From Massilia rhizosphaerae (GTDB taxonomy: Bacteria; Pseudomonadota; Gammaproteobacteria; Burkholderiales; Burkholderiaceae_D): a stretch of 64,000 bases of DNA. Under the pieces are notes generated by a model. It worked only from the letters and a program-made list of their open reading frames with translations, was not told the origin of the DNA and did not search any database. This document shows, piece after piece, positions 1 through 7,878 of this stretch. The translations under genes and the position numbers were made by a program. Position 1 is the first letter of the stretch, and every line of letters starts with the position of its first letter. The DNA lies in NCBI RefSeq assembly GCF_016093545.1, contig NZ_JADKYX010000013.1, forward strand, positions 1 to 64,000, read 5' to 3'.

Positions 1-2
1 GC

Positions 3-122
3 TGGATGAACCGGTTTCGGGGTTTGCTGATCCGTTGGCCGAAGAAAGCGAGCAATTACCTTGCCTTTCTTCATCTGGTATGCGGAATCATCGCCTGGCG
101 CTCAGCAGGTCTACTGGGATAG
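3..122 (+). mobile_element. 3' end of an IS5-type transposase gene (cut by window edge)
   Basis: The reading frame is open from base 3 and ends at TAG 120-122. It encodes the last 39 residues of a DDE transposase, with the C-terminal pattern RWPKKASNYLAFLHL and a final WRSAGLLG that is typical of IS4/IS5-group transposases. The start and catalytic residues lie outside the window. I could not place the terminal inverted repeat in the roughly 90 bases after the stop. The element abuts the double-glycine peptide gene, so it may mark the edge of an accessory island. Confidence 0.75.
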
Positions 123-214
123 CCTCTAAGTAGAGTTTCGCGAGATGCGATCGCGATATTCAAACCCGGAGCATTGTCGCCAAAAGCCGACGCTATGATG
201 CTACAGCGAGGGCA

Positions 215-355
215 TCAACCAAAAGGACCCGGGTACGTAGGGAAAGTAGGGTACGGGTTATACGGGTCCGTAGGCCAGGTAGGGTAGCCGATGGGCACGT
301 CAACAACGTCGCCGCCAGATACCAGTTCGATTTGATCGATTTCAAGGTCTTTCAT
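215..355 (-). CDS. Double-glycine leader peptide, Pro/Tyr/Thr-rich core (putative bacteriocin/RiPP precursor)
   Basis: This 46-residue ORF encodes MKDLEIDQIELVSGG followed by a 31-residue core. Leader residues 1-15 match the class II bacteriocin/microcin double-glycine leader (acidic, EIDQIELVSGG), which is normally cleaved after GG by a peptidase-containing ABC exporter. The core carries a repeated aromatic/Thr-Pro pattern (YPTWPT, NPYPTF, PTYPG), has no Cys or Ser, and ends in GPFG. A strong GGAG site lies 7 bases before the ATG. It is the last gene of the leftward series that includes a SelO-like protein, an HlyC-like acyltransferase, a UDP-xylose synthase and a glycosyltransferase, so a modified peptide is a reasonable inference. 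No exporter is visible in the window. The ORF and leader are seen directly; the product's chemistry is not known. Confidence 0.75.
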   Translation of the reverse strand: MKDLEIDQIELVSGGDVVDVPIGYPTWPTDPYNPYPTFPTYPGPFG

Positions 356-377
356 TATTTTCTCCAATTAAATTTTA

Positions 378-466
378 AGGCGAGTGTCAGTCGCCTCGAA
401 GGCTTCCTTTATACGGCTTTGCCGCAACCCGGAAATATTTTTGACCTGAATCGATGAAGCAGGTCA
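378..466 (-). promoter_or_regulatory. Upstream region of the peptide gene: 7-bp inverted repeat and leader stem-loop
   Basis: TGACCTG (442-448) and CAGGTCA (460-466) form a perfect inverted repeat with an 11-base spacer, which looks like an operator. Nearer the gene, AGGCGA (378-383) and TCGCCT (391-396) can fold into a stem just before the ribosome-binding site. A TATAAA-like -10 lies between the two on the minus strand, but no convincing -35 is present. This is pattern evidence only. Confidence 0.35.
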
Positions 467-502
467 CAAAATTCTTGTTGTGTCGTACGAGGCGAGTCCC
501 GA

Positions 503-961
503 TTAACTGTCCCGGGCTCGGCTGAATATATGTTGCCCAACCAGTTGTATACGCCTCGTGTAGTTCACAATTTCACGCTTCCGTCCATCATGCGGACCTC
601 CGCAATTCAAACAAGGTTTCCGATGTAGCCGGGAAACGTGTTGCCTGGCCAGACGTTTGTCAACTGACATCATTTGTATTATGGTAATAATATTATTTGG
701 CAGAGATTTTCTGATGTCAAGACAGATGTCGATTTTTTTAAATGGAAGTTTTATGCGGGCTGTCTGGGGCAGTGCCGCAAAACTATTGGGCCGGCGAATT
801 CGTGAGAAAGGATTTTCGGTTTTCGTGTGAATTATCACGCGTCCAGACAGGCTTTGTTCGGGTTCCTCTGTTCGGTCGTATCTATCCGGCTGCCACATGA
901 AAAGTCGGGGTATGGTGTTCTTGCCGATGAATATAGATCGACCTTGGAGGTGGCTGTACAC
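503..961 (-). CDS. Doubtful ORF, 152 codons, unrecognised
   Basis: The frame is open from a GTG at 961 to TAA near 503, in AT-rich DNA between the HlyC-like gene and the double-glycine peptide. The product is basic, with one CxxC (PCLNCGG) and no signal peptide or membrane segment. I recognise no family. There is no clear Shine-Dalgarno site at the GTG, and the N-terminal half reads like non-coding sequence; an internal ATG pair (MMSVDKRL) could start a shorter protein. It may be a decayed gene or a spurious frame. Apart from this, bases 356-999 show only the regulatory region upstream of the peptide. Confidence 0.25.
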   Translation of the reverse strand: MYSHLQGRSIFIGKNTIPRLFMWQPDRYDRTEEPEQSLSGRVIIHTKTENPFSRIRRPNSFAALPQTARIKLPFKKIDICLDIRKSLPNNIITIIQMMSVDKRLARQHVSRLHRKPCLNCGGPHDGRKREIVNYTRRIQLVGQHIFSRARDS

Positions 962-999
962 CGTCTTGAGCGTGCGGATGTCGATTATCGGAAATCGCC

Positions 1000-1425
1000 T
1001 TAAGTAACGTTAGCCCGTTTAAAACCTCTGGAGGTCCTGAGCATCAGACGCTTTCGTTCGCGTTTTACGTAGTAAACCGCTCGGTGGGTGCGCAGAAAAT
1101 CCTTGAACGCCTTCCTGGCTTCCTGGTTGGAGGGATACGCGAAAAACACCAGCATGAGCAGCGCGATCTTCCCTTCCTTGAATTCCCAGAAATGACTGGG
1201 GAAGAGGCCGAAACGATCGGCGATTCTCACGCTGTCCTTGTTGCCGCCAGCCCAGCACACGAAGCCGACCGGGTCTTTCTTGGCGTTGCGAAGAATCGTC
1301 AGCGTGCCGGCGTAAGCCGCATTACGGATACGGCCGAGCAATAGCGGATCGATGGGGATGTTCAAACTGCCCAACATTTCAATTGCAGCGGAGAACTCAG
1401 GTGGATTTGGATGAGACAGATTCAT
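1000..1425 (-). CDS. Small HlyC/MchD-like acyltransferase-related protein
   Basis: The 141-residue product resembles the toxin-activating lysine acyltransferase family (HlyC, and MchD/MceI of microcin clusters). The shared pattern is an LTILRN...DPVGFVCWA block around residues 42-59, then W..KEG near 80-85, a hydrophobic strand and a basic C-terminus (HRAVYYVKRERKR). HlyC is about 170 residues, so this one is short. The catalytic His near the N-terminus and the Asp after the W..G block of HlyC are not evident, so it may be a non-catalytic partner. It is followed upstream by the SelO-like gene (stop 1492), which recalls the mchC-mchD or mceJ-mceI pairing that attaches a small molecule to microcins. 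The family call is moderate and the role is inferred. Confidence 0.45.
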   Translation of the reverse strand: MNLSHPNPPEFSAAIEMLGSLNIPIDPLLLGRIRNAAYAGTLTILRNAKKDPVGFVCWAGGNKDSVRIADRFGLFPSHFWEFKEGKIALLMLVFFAYPSNQEARKAFKDFLRTHRAVYYVKRERKRLMLRTSRGFKRANVT

Positions 1426-1491
1426 ATCAATTGTCTACTTGTGTGGGCCGAACTGGCTTCATGTCGCCGGAGGATGAAAGCCGATTCGTTC

Positions 1492-3258
1492 TTATACTTG
1501 GGTGCAAGACATGTTTTCGATGCTCGTAAGGACTTCCCCAAGAGCTTGCAGATAGAAGCCCAGGTCGAATGTCCCGCTCAACTGCAGATCCGGATAATTT
1601 GCGGTGACAAAGCTGAGGCAATCCTCGTAGCGCTCGAATGTGCAGTCGCAATTTCCCACTAATCTGTAGCGATGCAGTGTCTCGTCGTAAGCGATTCGAA
1701 CATGTCCGGTTTGCGCGATGACGATCTGGCCAGTAGAGGCGGTGTCGAAAATCCATTTGGACTGGTCGACGCAATCCTGGATGTAGTGCCCAACTTCGTC
1801 CAGACGTTTTTCGTACGCCATTGTGTGGAGCTGCGACGCGATGCGGCCGCGATAAAAGTAGGCCGAAAGATATGCCCAGCGCAGCGCTTTGATGGCGCAG
1901 GCAACGTAACAATTTCGAACCCTGTCGGGACCTGGCGACTCGAGTCGTTGCAACGCGGCCGAGCGTAGCACGTTTTTAAAGGCGACAAGCACATCGTGTG
2001 CCTTGTCGGGTGTGGTTCGCAGCAGTTCGCTGAACCTTTGCAACGTGTTCTCGCTGTTCGCCAAACCGAGGTAGGACAACCTCATGAAGGCGATGACCGG
2101 ATCGTCCGGATCATGTCGTTCGGGTAGATCCGCGAGCGGCGCTTTACTCTTCCGAACCACGGCATCGTAAGCTGCCGCGAACGCTTTACCGTCGTCACTC
2201 TCGGCAATATTTTCGAGATGTGTCTCTGGAAGACCCAGCACCGACAGGGAATAATATACAAAGCAGTTTACGAATACTCGGTCAAAGTAGCGCACAAGAG
2301 GTTCGATATTGAACTGAGCGCCGCTGCATTTCCCGTAAACGTAAAGCAACTGTCTGACAGACTCCATGACAACGTGGGGTTCGTCAAAGAAAGTCGTTTG
2401 CCCGCGGAAGTTCTTTCCGCCGCTGAGGAAGCGAGCCTCTGTCAAGTCGAGCCAACGGCCATCCAGACAGATGTTCGAAGGCGTCAGGCCGCCATGCGCG
2501 ATGCGTGCCGCTCGGGCGAAGGCAAACTGTTTTGCCGACGCAAGAATGAAACTCCCGGCGAACTGTATAAAGTGGTTGTCGCTGTTAAATTTGGCCTTGA
2601 GCTGACGATACACCGAGCGGATCCGCGCGGGCTCGCGTTTCAGCGACGTCGTTTTCGGCGGCGTGAAGTGCTCCGCGTGCATCAAGTGAGCCGGCCTCAG
2701 CACGCGCTCGCGCACAAGGAGCGCCCCGGGGGCCGGTGTCAGTTCGGTCTCTTCGGTGCCCCAGCCAAACAGCTGAAAAGCCCCGGTATCCGACGTGCGA
2801 ATGAGTCCGTAGATCCTGGCGCAACCCATCGGGAGAATCCGACCCAGCACCGTCGAATAAATAGCCTCGTAGGCGGCATCGACGATATTCAACGAGCCGT
2901 ACGAGTGCCATACGGACTGGCCGCTCACCAACGGATTCGGGCCGTTGCCCTTGACCTGGAAATTTCCGAAGTTGCCTGCGCGGCCACCTCCTCCGTTGTC
3001 CCCTACGCCACGCCCGCCGTACCGTTCGGCCAAATAGATCCGGCTGTCATTTTCATCCAGTTCGCCCTCGCCAAAGCAGCGGTTGGCTTTTGACACATAG
3101 GCGAAGTTGCGTGCGAAACTTGCTTCCGACAAGCCTTTGTCCAGCAAGTTTTCCAGATCGGCGGTCGCTTCGTCGTTGAGCCAGATGGTCCGGGCATCGC
3201 GGATTCGGACGCATTCGAATTCAACCAGATTGTCTTTAAAGTCGTTAATATCGAGCAT
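1492..3258 (-). CDS. Divergent SelO/YdiU-like pseudokinase-fold protein (MchC-like)
   Basis: This 588-residue protein has the landmarks of the SelO (UPF0061) protein-AMPylase fold. Residues 79-110 carry a Gly-rich YGGRG..GGGGRA segment and then FQVKGNGPNPL, with Lys103 at the place of the ATP-binding Lys in QLKGAGPTPY. Residues 255-275 carry HGGLTPSNICLDGRWLDL, matching SelO HGVxNTDNMSIxGxTIDYG, with Asn262 and Asp271 kept. Canonical SelO is about 480-500 residues; this copy has a long extra C-terminus. From memory, microcin maturation protein MchC/MceJ belongs to the same broad family, but I could not check this. The short gap to the HlyC-like gene (66 bp) and to the UDP-xylose synthase (22 bp) suggests one operon. 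The likely role is nucleotide-dependent modification of the peptide encoded downstream. Confidence 0.6.
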   Translation of the reverse strand: MLDINDFKDNLVEFECVRIRDARTIWLNDEATADLENLLDKGLSEASFARNFAYVSKANRCFGEGELDENDSRIYLAERYGGRGVGDNGGGGRAGNFGNFQVKGNGPNPLVSGQSVWHSYGSLNIVDAAYEAIYSTVLGRILPMGCARIYGLIRTSDTGAFQLFGWGTEETELTPAPGALLVRERVLRPAHLMHAEHFTPPKTTSLKREPARIRSVYRQLKAKFNSDNHFIQFAGSFILASAKQFAFARAARIAHGGLTPSNICLDGRWLDLTEARFLSGGKNFRGQTTFFDEPHVVMESVRQLLYVYGKCSGAQFNIEPLVRYFDRVFVNCFVYYSLSVLGLPETHLENIAESDDGKAFAAAYDAVVRKSKAPLADLPERHDPDDPVIAFMRLSYLGLANSENTLQRFSELLRTTPDKAHDVLVAFKNVLRSAALQRLESPGPDRVRNCYVACAIKALRWAYLSAYFYRGRIASQLHTMAYEKRLDEVGHYIQDCVDQSKWIFDTASTGQIVIAQTGHVRIAYDETLHRYRLVGNCDCTFERYEDCLSFVTANYPDLQLSGTFDLGFYLQALGEVLTSIENMSCTQV

Positions 3259-3280
3259 ATGCGTGCGCAGGAACGTTCTT

Positions 3281-4216
3281 TTACTTCAAGGTATGTTTGA
3301 AGTGAGCGATGGTCTCTTTGAGTCCATCTTCGAGCCGGACTCTCGGCTTCCAGCCCAGCATCTCCCTGGCCGCGGTAATGTCGGGCTGGCGCCGTTGCGG
3401 ATCGTCCGCAGGAAGGGGACGAAACGCCAGTTTCGACGTGGATCCGGTGAGCGTGAGGATCAACTCCGCGAGTTCCAGCATCGAGACCTCTTGCGGATTT
3501 CCAACATTGAATGGACCGGTGATGTTGTCGTTCGATTCCATCATCGCGACCATTGCATCGATCAGGTCATCGACATAACAGAAGCTGCGTGTCTGCTCGC
3601 CATTGCCGTATAACGTGATGTCCTCGCCCCGGAGTGCCTGGACGATGAAATTGCTGACCACGCGTCCATCGTTGGGATGCATGCGGGGGCCATAAGTATT
3701 GAAAATACGGATGACCTTGATGTTGACGTTGTGCTGACGCCGGTAGTCGAAGAACAGGGTTTCCGCGCAGCGTTTACCCTCGTCGTAGCAGGATCGAATC
3801 CCGATCGGATTGACGCGGCCGAGATAATCCTCACGCTGCGGATGCACTTCCGGGTCGCCATACACTTCACTTGTCGACGCCTGCAGGATGCGCGCTTTCA
3901 CGCGTTTCGCAAGACCAAGCATATTGATGGCACCGTGCACGCTGGTTTTCGTCGTCTGTACCGGATCGTACTGGTAATGGATCGGGCTCGCGGGACAAGC
4001 CAGGTTATAGATCTTATCCACCTCGACGTACAGCGGAAAGGTGACGTCATGCCGCATCAGTTCGAATGTGGGGTGGCCGATCAGGTGCGCGATATTCGCC
4101 TTGCTGCCAGTGAAGAAGTTATCTACGCAGAGCACGTCCGCGCCGCCGGCGATCAGGCGGTCGCACAAATGGCTGCCGAGAAACCCAGCGCCGCCGGTAA
4201 CGACAATTTTTTCCAT
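3281..4216 (-). CDS. UDP-glucuronate decarboxylase (UDP-xylose synthase), SDR family
   Basis: The 311-residue product is an extended SDR enzyme that converts UDP-glucuronate to UDP-xylose in the cytoplasm. It has the NAD-binding TGGAGFLGSHL motif at residues 7-17, the STSEVYGDP signature near 114-122 and the catalytic YDEGK (Tyr144, Lys148) within the SCYDEGKRCAE block typical of UXS. Length and C-terminal GWKPRV motif match the family. It lies 14 bp after a DxD glycosyltransferase and 22 bp before the SelO-like gene on the same strand. It therefore probably supplies the sugar donor for a glycosylation step in this cluster, or for a surface polysaccharide. Confidence 0.88.
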   Translation of the reverse strand: MEKIVVTGGAGFLGSHLCDRLIAGGADVLCVDNFFTGSKANIAHLIGHPTFELMRHDVTFPLYVEVDKIYNLACPASPIHYQYDPVQTTKTSVHGAINMLGLAKRVKARILQASTSEVYGDPEVHPQREDYLGRVNPIGIRSCYDEGKRCAETLFFDYRRQHNVNIKVIRIFNTYGPRMHPNDGRVVSNFIVQALRGEDITLYGNGEQTRSFCYVDDLIDAMVAMMESNDNITGPFNVGNPQEVSMLELAELILTLTGSTSKLAFRPLPADDPQRRQPDITAAREMLGWKPRVRLEDGLKETIAHFKHTLK

Positions 4217-4230
4217 ATTATTCAGGGAAT

Positions 4231-5124
4231 TTAGACGGGCGAGTGAACGTCGCGATTAAAGTCGGTGGGCGGAATGTCGGAGCGGCGATAAAAGTTCCAC
4301 AGCTCCTTGTAGGGCAGTGCTTCTCCGAGGTTCTCGCAGCCTCTCGTAAAACCGGCCCAATGCACGAGAAAAACCGGCGCGTCGTAAGGGGGATACAGTT
4401 TTCCGCCTTCGACCCGCGCGTCAGGCGAGCCACCCCAGAACTCCAGTGCGGCGGAGGGCATCACTCCGCGGTCGCGCAGTACAAGCAGGCTGGTGCAGGC
4501 ATAACCGGAGGTGACGACGAGATAATTCAGGAACGGCTGTTCCATGCAGGACAACTCCATGTGGTCCTTGAGCTCCAGTGCACCGTTGACTTTCGCGATG
4601 CAGTGCTTCATCGGCAGCAGCCCACGCCAGCTCGCGAAAAAGCCGGTATTGGTCGCGAACTCGATCTGCGGACGTGTCAGGAGGTGGGTTTCGTAAATGC
4701 TGTCCTTCCATACGAACTGCCGGATATTCGCGAGATTTGAATGGGACGCGACGTATGCGGCATATTTCAGGCCGTCGAAAGCGAAATCGATCGAGTCGAT
4801 CACAACGGTATCGACGTCGATATAGATGAATGAATCGAAAATTCCTTCCCACGCCACCAGTTTTCTGTAGGCGCCGAGTACGAAGCCATGAAATTTTTCG
4901 CTGATCGCGTCGCATTCAGCCAGCAGATCGGTGTTGTCGAAAACCGAGAATGAATAGGTGTCCTGGAGCGCGGCTATCCTGTCAAACGCATCGTTGTATG
5001 GGATGAGGCATAACGGGATCGTCGGATTGTGCGTTCGGAAGCTCCGCAGGAATGCGACGACCTGCTCGAAGACTACGTTATTGGCCAGAAAATATACGCC
5101 GCGAGTTGGTTTGTGTTCGTTCAT
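4231..5124 (-). CDS. DxD-type nucleotide-sugar glycosyltransferase (GT8-like)
   Basis: This 297-residue soluble protein has a Rossmann-type N-terminus (GVYFLANNVVFEQV) and the metal/nucleotide-sugar motif YIDVDTVV, with Asp103 and Asp105. A C-terminal FLVHWAGF resembles the HW...G end motif of GT8-like retaining enzymes. There is no membrane segment or signal peptide, so it acts in the cytoplasm. It is the first gene of the leftward series GT, UDP-xylose synthase, SelO-like, HlyC-like, peptide. No clear Shine-Dalgarno site precedes the ATG. A plausible acceptor is the double-glycine peptide, with xylose as donor, but that is inference; it could equally serve a glycan. Confidence 0.75.
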   Translation of the reverse strand: MNEHKPTRGVYFLANNVVFEQVVAFLRSFRTHNPTIPLCLIPYNDAFDRIAALQDTYSFSVFDNTDLLAECDAISEKFHGFVLGAYRKLVAWEGIFDSFIYIDVDTVVIDSIDFAFDGLKYAAYVASHSNLANIRQFVWKDSIYETHLLTRPQIEFATNTGFFASWRGLLPMKHCIAKVNGALELKDHMELSCMEQPFLNYLVVTSGYACTSLLVLRDRGVMPSAALEFWGGSPDARVEGGKLYPPYDAPVFLVHWAGFTRGCENLGEALPYKELWNFYRRSDIPPTDFNRDVHSPV

Positions 5125-5661
5125 TGATTTTTTCAGAATTCATGAAAATCAGACTTCGTCTGTTTAAATGACGGTCGTGACGCGCTGATTCGACGAAGTA
5201 TAGCGCGCCTTGATGGTCTCGTGGCAACCCCTTTTTTTCAATTGAAACATATTTTTTTTCGGTGCGAGATATTCCGAAATGGATCGGTTTAAATATTTCT
5301 ATCAAATTTCCACCTGCCCTGGCGGAAGCGATAATGTGTGCGTTTCCGGGTAATTCGTCGTGCATGCGCGCTAGAAGCGAATTTCTTGGCGCTTAAATAG
5401 GGAAAGCGCAGATTTTGATGCGCCGGCGCTTGCGCCGGCGGCGACCGGTTCGTCCGGGAGGTGGGGTGGCGCAAAAGTGGGTGTAAATGTGTTATTTTTC
5501 ACGAAAAATCACTGCCGTTGGTAAACGGCTGGATTTTTTATTCTTGTTTCAATTTTATAAGAAAATTAATGTGTCAATAATGCCGCTTCTTGACTCGCGG
5601 GAAGAATGGGGGTACGCTCCACCGCTTGATGCTGAATGACTGGCCACAAACGAAAATCTAA
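5125..5661. promoter_or_regulatory. AT-rich divergent intergenic region with a sigma-70-like promoter
   Basis: This 537-bp gap separates the leftward cluster from the rightward chitin-synthase-like gene. A plus-strand promoter candidate is TTGACT (5590-5595), a 17-bp spacer and TACGCT (5613-5618), about 44 bp before the ATG. A GCCGGCGC/GCGCCGGC inverted repeat (5421-5440) has no T-run. The region is clearly richer in A+T than the chromosomal genes beyond 8 kb. No convincing coding sequence was found. Confidence 0.4.
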
Positions 5662-7707
5662 ATGAATTTATCGCTCGACGCGCGAATAGTAGCGGACCGT
5701 CCGTTATCAGTAGAATGCGATCTCAAGGAATGGGTAAATCGTGAAACGGCTTTGGCCGCTATCGATCATTTTCCTCGATTGAATGGCGGCATTGCTTTGT
5801 GCCTGACGGTCTATAACGAGACTGCCGAAGCGCTGCATGCTTCGTTCGTCGGGCTTGCAGATAGCATTCGTTTTTTGCGTGAAACATGCCCTGGTATAGC
5901 GGTATCCGTATGTATGCTGGTAGATGGCCTTACAAAATGCTCGTCTTCCACGCGCGCGGTTCTGGACCGTTTTGCCGGCCCGGATTTCTTCTCAAGCGGC
6001 GGATCTCAGGATCTGGCTTGCCTCCACACGCAGTTTGATTTGTCCGACTTGTCCGTGTTCGAGGCGGCAGGTTGCGAATCCGCTCCGGATCGGGATGGGC
6101 CGCAAATCGATACGCGTGGGTTACGGGGATTCGAGCGTGGCGCACACAGGCCAGGTGACCCGACCACCGCGGTTCAATTGCTCATTGCCGTCAAACAGGA
6201 AAATCACGGGAAGCTGGATTCGCACTGGTGGTTTTATCGGATTTTTTGCCCGCATCTCAACCCTGCGTATTGCTTTCAGATGGACGTTGGCACGATGCCG
6301 ACGGAGCAGGCCCTGCAGGCAATGACCACGGCATTTCAGGGGGATCCGTGTCTGGGGGCGGTCGCCAGCAGTATCATGCCTCCGCCGCCTTCCGGGCCAG
6401 CGGATCTGCTCCATTGTTGGCAGTACGTTTCTTTTGCAAATTCGACGCTGCTGGATTGGCCTGCCGAGAATACGGTCGGCTATCTGAGCGTTGTGCCCGG
6501 GCAGTTGAGTGCCATCCGATGGGAGGCGATCAGCGGCCGCGCGATCGATGGCGCACAAGAAGAGGGATGGGATCCGCTCGCCGTGTATTTCAAGGGCCTG
6601 GAAGCCCTGACTCCGTACGAATCGATGTTGTATGCCGCGGAGGACCGCGTGCTTTGCCGCGAGATCGTGAGCGATCCGCAGGTCGCCTGGACGATCTCGC
6701 ATATCGACCGTGCGATGGCGGTCACCGACCCCTGCAATTCCTGGGGTGAACTGTTGCGGCAGCGGAAGCGCTGGAGCAATGGGTACATGGCCTGTCGTGT
6801 CAACTTCATCAAGAAGTTGCCGGGTTTTATTGCGAACCCGACAGTCTCGATGCATCGAAAAATTCGCTCGGCTACGGCGGGAATCTATCATTCGGTCATG
6901 CTCGTCAACGACTGGCTGGTGACGGCCGTGTCCATTCTGCTCCTGCAAGCCTTGACCGGCCATGCTTCCTCGCTGGTTTCGCGGTTCGCCTGGGCGTCGG
7001 GCGGATTGCGCGCATCGTTTTGGGCAGCGATGTGCGCATTGCTCGTGCAGTTCTTCATCTGCTACCGAGGCAGCCTGTCGGCGCGCAGCCTTGCCTTTTT
7101 TCGATTTTCCATCGCTCTTCAAGGGAGTGTCTTCGCCGTATCGCTATGCGTGGCCTTGCTGTTCGGCAGAACGAGCGAGTTGATACCGACGACAGCTTTT
7201 ATCGTGGCGGCCTTGCCCCTGGCGTCATTGTTGGGACATCGTCGGCAAACCCGGGCGCTCCTCACAAGTGTTCCTATCGTAGCCATTACGGGTTATTTCG
7301 TTACGCCCCTGATGTGGATGTACGCGGTTTGCAATGCACATGACAGCAGCTGGGGGACCAAAGGACTTACTTCCGCTCCTGCGGATGGCCGAAGGGAAGG
7401 CGCTGGAGCGAAGGTAGGCAACGTGCCGTTTCGAAGATTCAGGACAGGCTACGTTTCGATATGGATCGTAATCAACCTGTGCTTCGTGTATGTCTTTGAT
7501 ACGTGGTTTGGCTCGGATCGGCTTGGCGCCGTGATCGCTCTACAGTTGATGAACGCAGTCGTCATGCTGTTCGGTTTGATTTGTAGAGCATCGACCAGAC
7601 TGCTCACCGGCACGGGGACGGACGACCACCAGCGTGAGCGCCGGGCTGTCGCGGCTCCCAGCGGCACGGCGCGGACTGTCGGCGATTCGAGAGTGCAGCC
7701 AAGTTGA
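5662..7707 (+). CDS. Chitin-synthase-like GT2 processive glycosyltransferase (membrane)
   Basis: The 681-residue protein combines a GT2 catalytic half with a membrane half. It shows ALCLTVYNE near residue 45, a QMDVG metal-binding Asp at 208, PGQLSAIRWEA at 279-289, AEDRVL at 326-331 and QRKRW at 367-371. It also has SWGTKG at 563-568, a motif characteristic of chitin synthases rather than cellulose or hyaluronan synthases. Several hydrophobic segments lie at about 410-560 and 610-650. It would polymerise a beta-linked aminosugar from a UDP-sugar at the inner membrane. No Shine-Dalgarno site is obvious before the ATG. The C-terminal 40 residues look low-complexity. It is divergent from the peptide-modification cluster; a shared function is possible but unproven. 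Confidence 0.75.
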   Translation: MNLSLDARIVADRPLSVECDLKEWVNRETALAAIDHFPRLNGGIALCLTVYNETAEALHASFVGLADSIRFLRETCPGIAVSVCMLVDGLTKCSSSTRAVLDRFAGPDFFSSGGSQDLACLHTQFDLSDLSVFEAAGCESAPDRDGPQIDTRGLRGFERGAHRPGDPTTAVQLLIAVKQENHGKLDSHWWFYRIFCPHLNPAYCFQMDVGTMPTEQALQAMTTAFQGDPCLGAVASSIMPPPPSGPADLLHCWQYVSFANSTLLDWPAENTVGYLSVVPGQLSAIRWEAISGRAIDGAQEEGWDPLAVYFKGLEALTPYESMLYAAEDRVLCREIVSDPQVAWTISHIDRAMAVTDPCNSWGELLRQRKRWSNGYMACRVNFIKKLPGFIANPTVSMHRKIRSATAGIYHSVMLVNDWLVTAVSILLLQALTGHASSLVSRFAWASGGLRASFWAAMCALLVQFFICYRGSLSARSLAFFRFSIALQGSVFAVSLCVALLFGRTSELIPTTAFIVAALPLASLLGHRRQTRALLTSVPIVAITGYFVTPLMWMYAVCNAHDSSWGTKGLTSAPADGRREGAGAKVGNVPFRRFRTGYVSIWIVINLCFVYVFDTWFGSDRLGAVIALQLMNAVVMLFGLICRASTRLLTGTGTDDHQRERRAVAAPSGTARTVGDSRVQPS

Positions 7708-7878
7708 GGTCGGCCGCTTCAGGTATCGGGCGGCATATCGACATGCGCGACGCTGAACGGAGAATTGCCTGTCCGTTCTTCCCGGCGCACGCCCATGAAA
7801 GTTGCGTCTCCTGTGCGTGGATGCGGTGGACAAGAGATCGATACCAGCCGCCGTCGCGGAGTCACCTGTTTGCCGGAT

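Noticed and set aside
5421..5440. GC-rich hairpin as a terminator
   Set aside because: It lies between divergent genes and has no T-run on either side.
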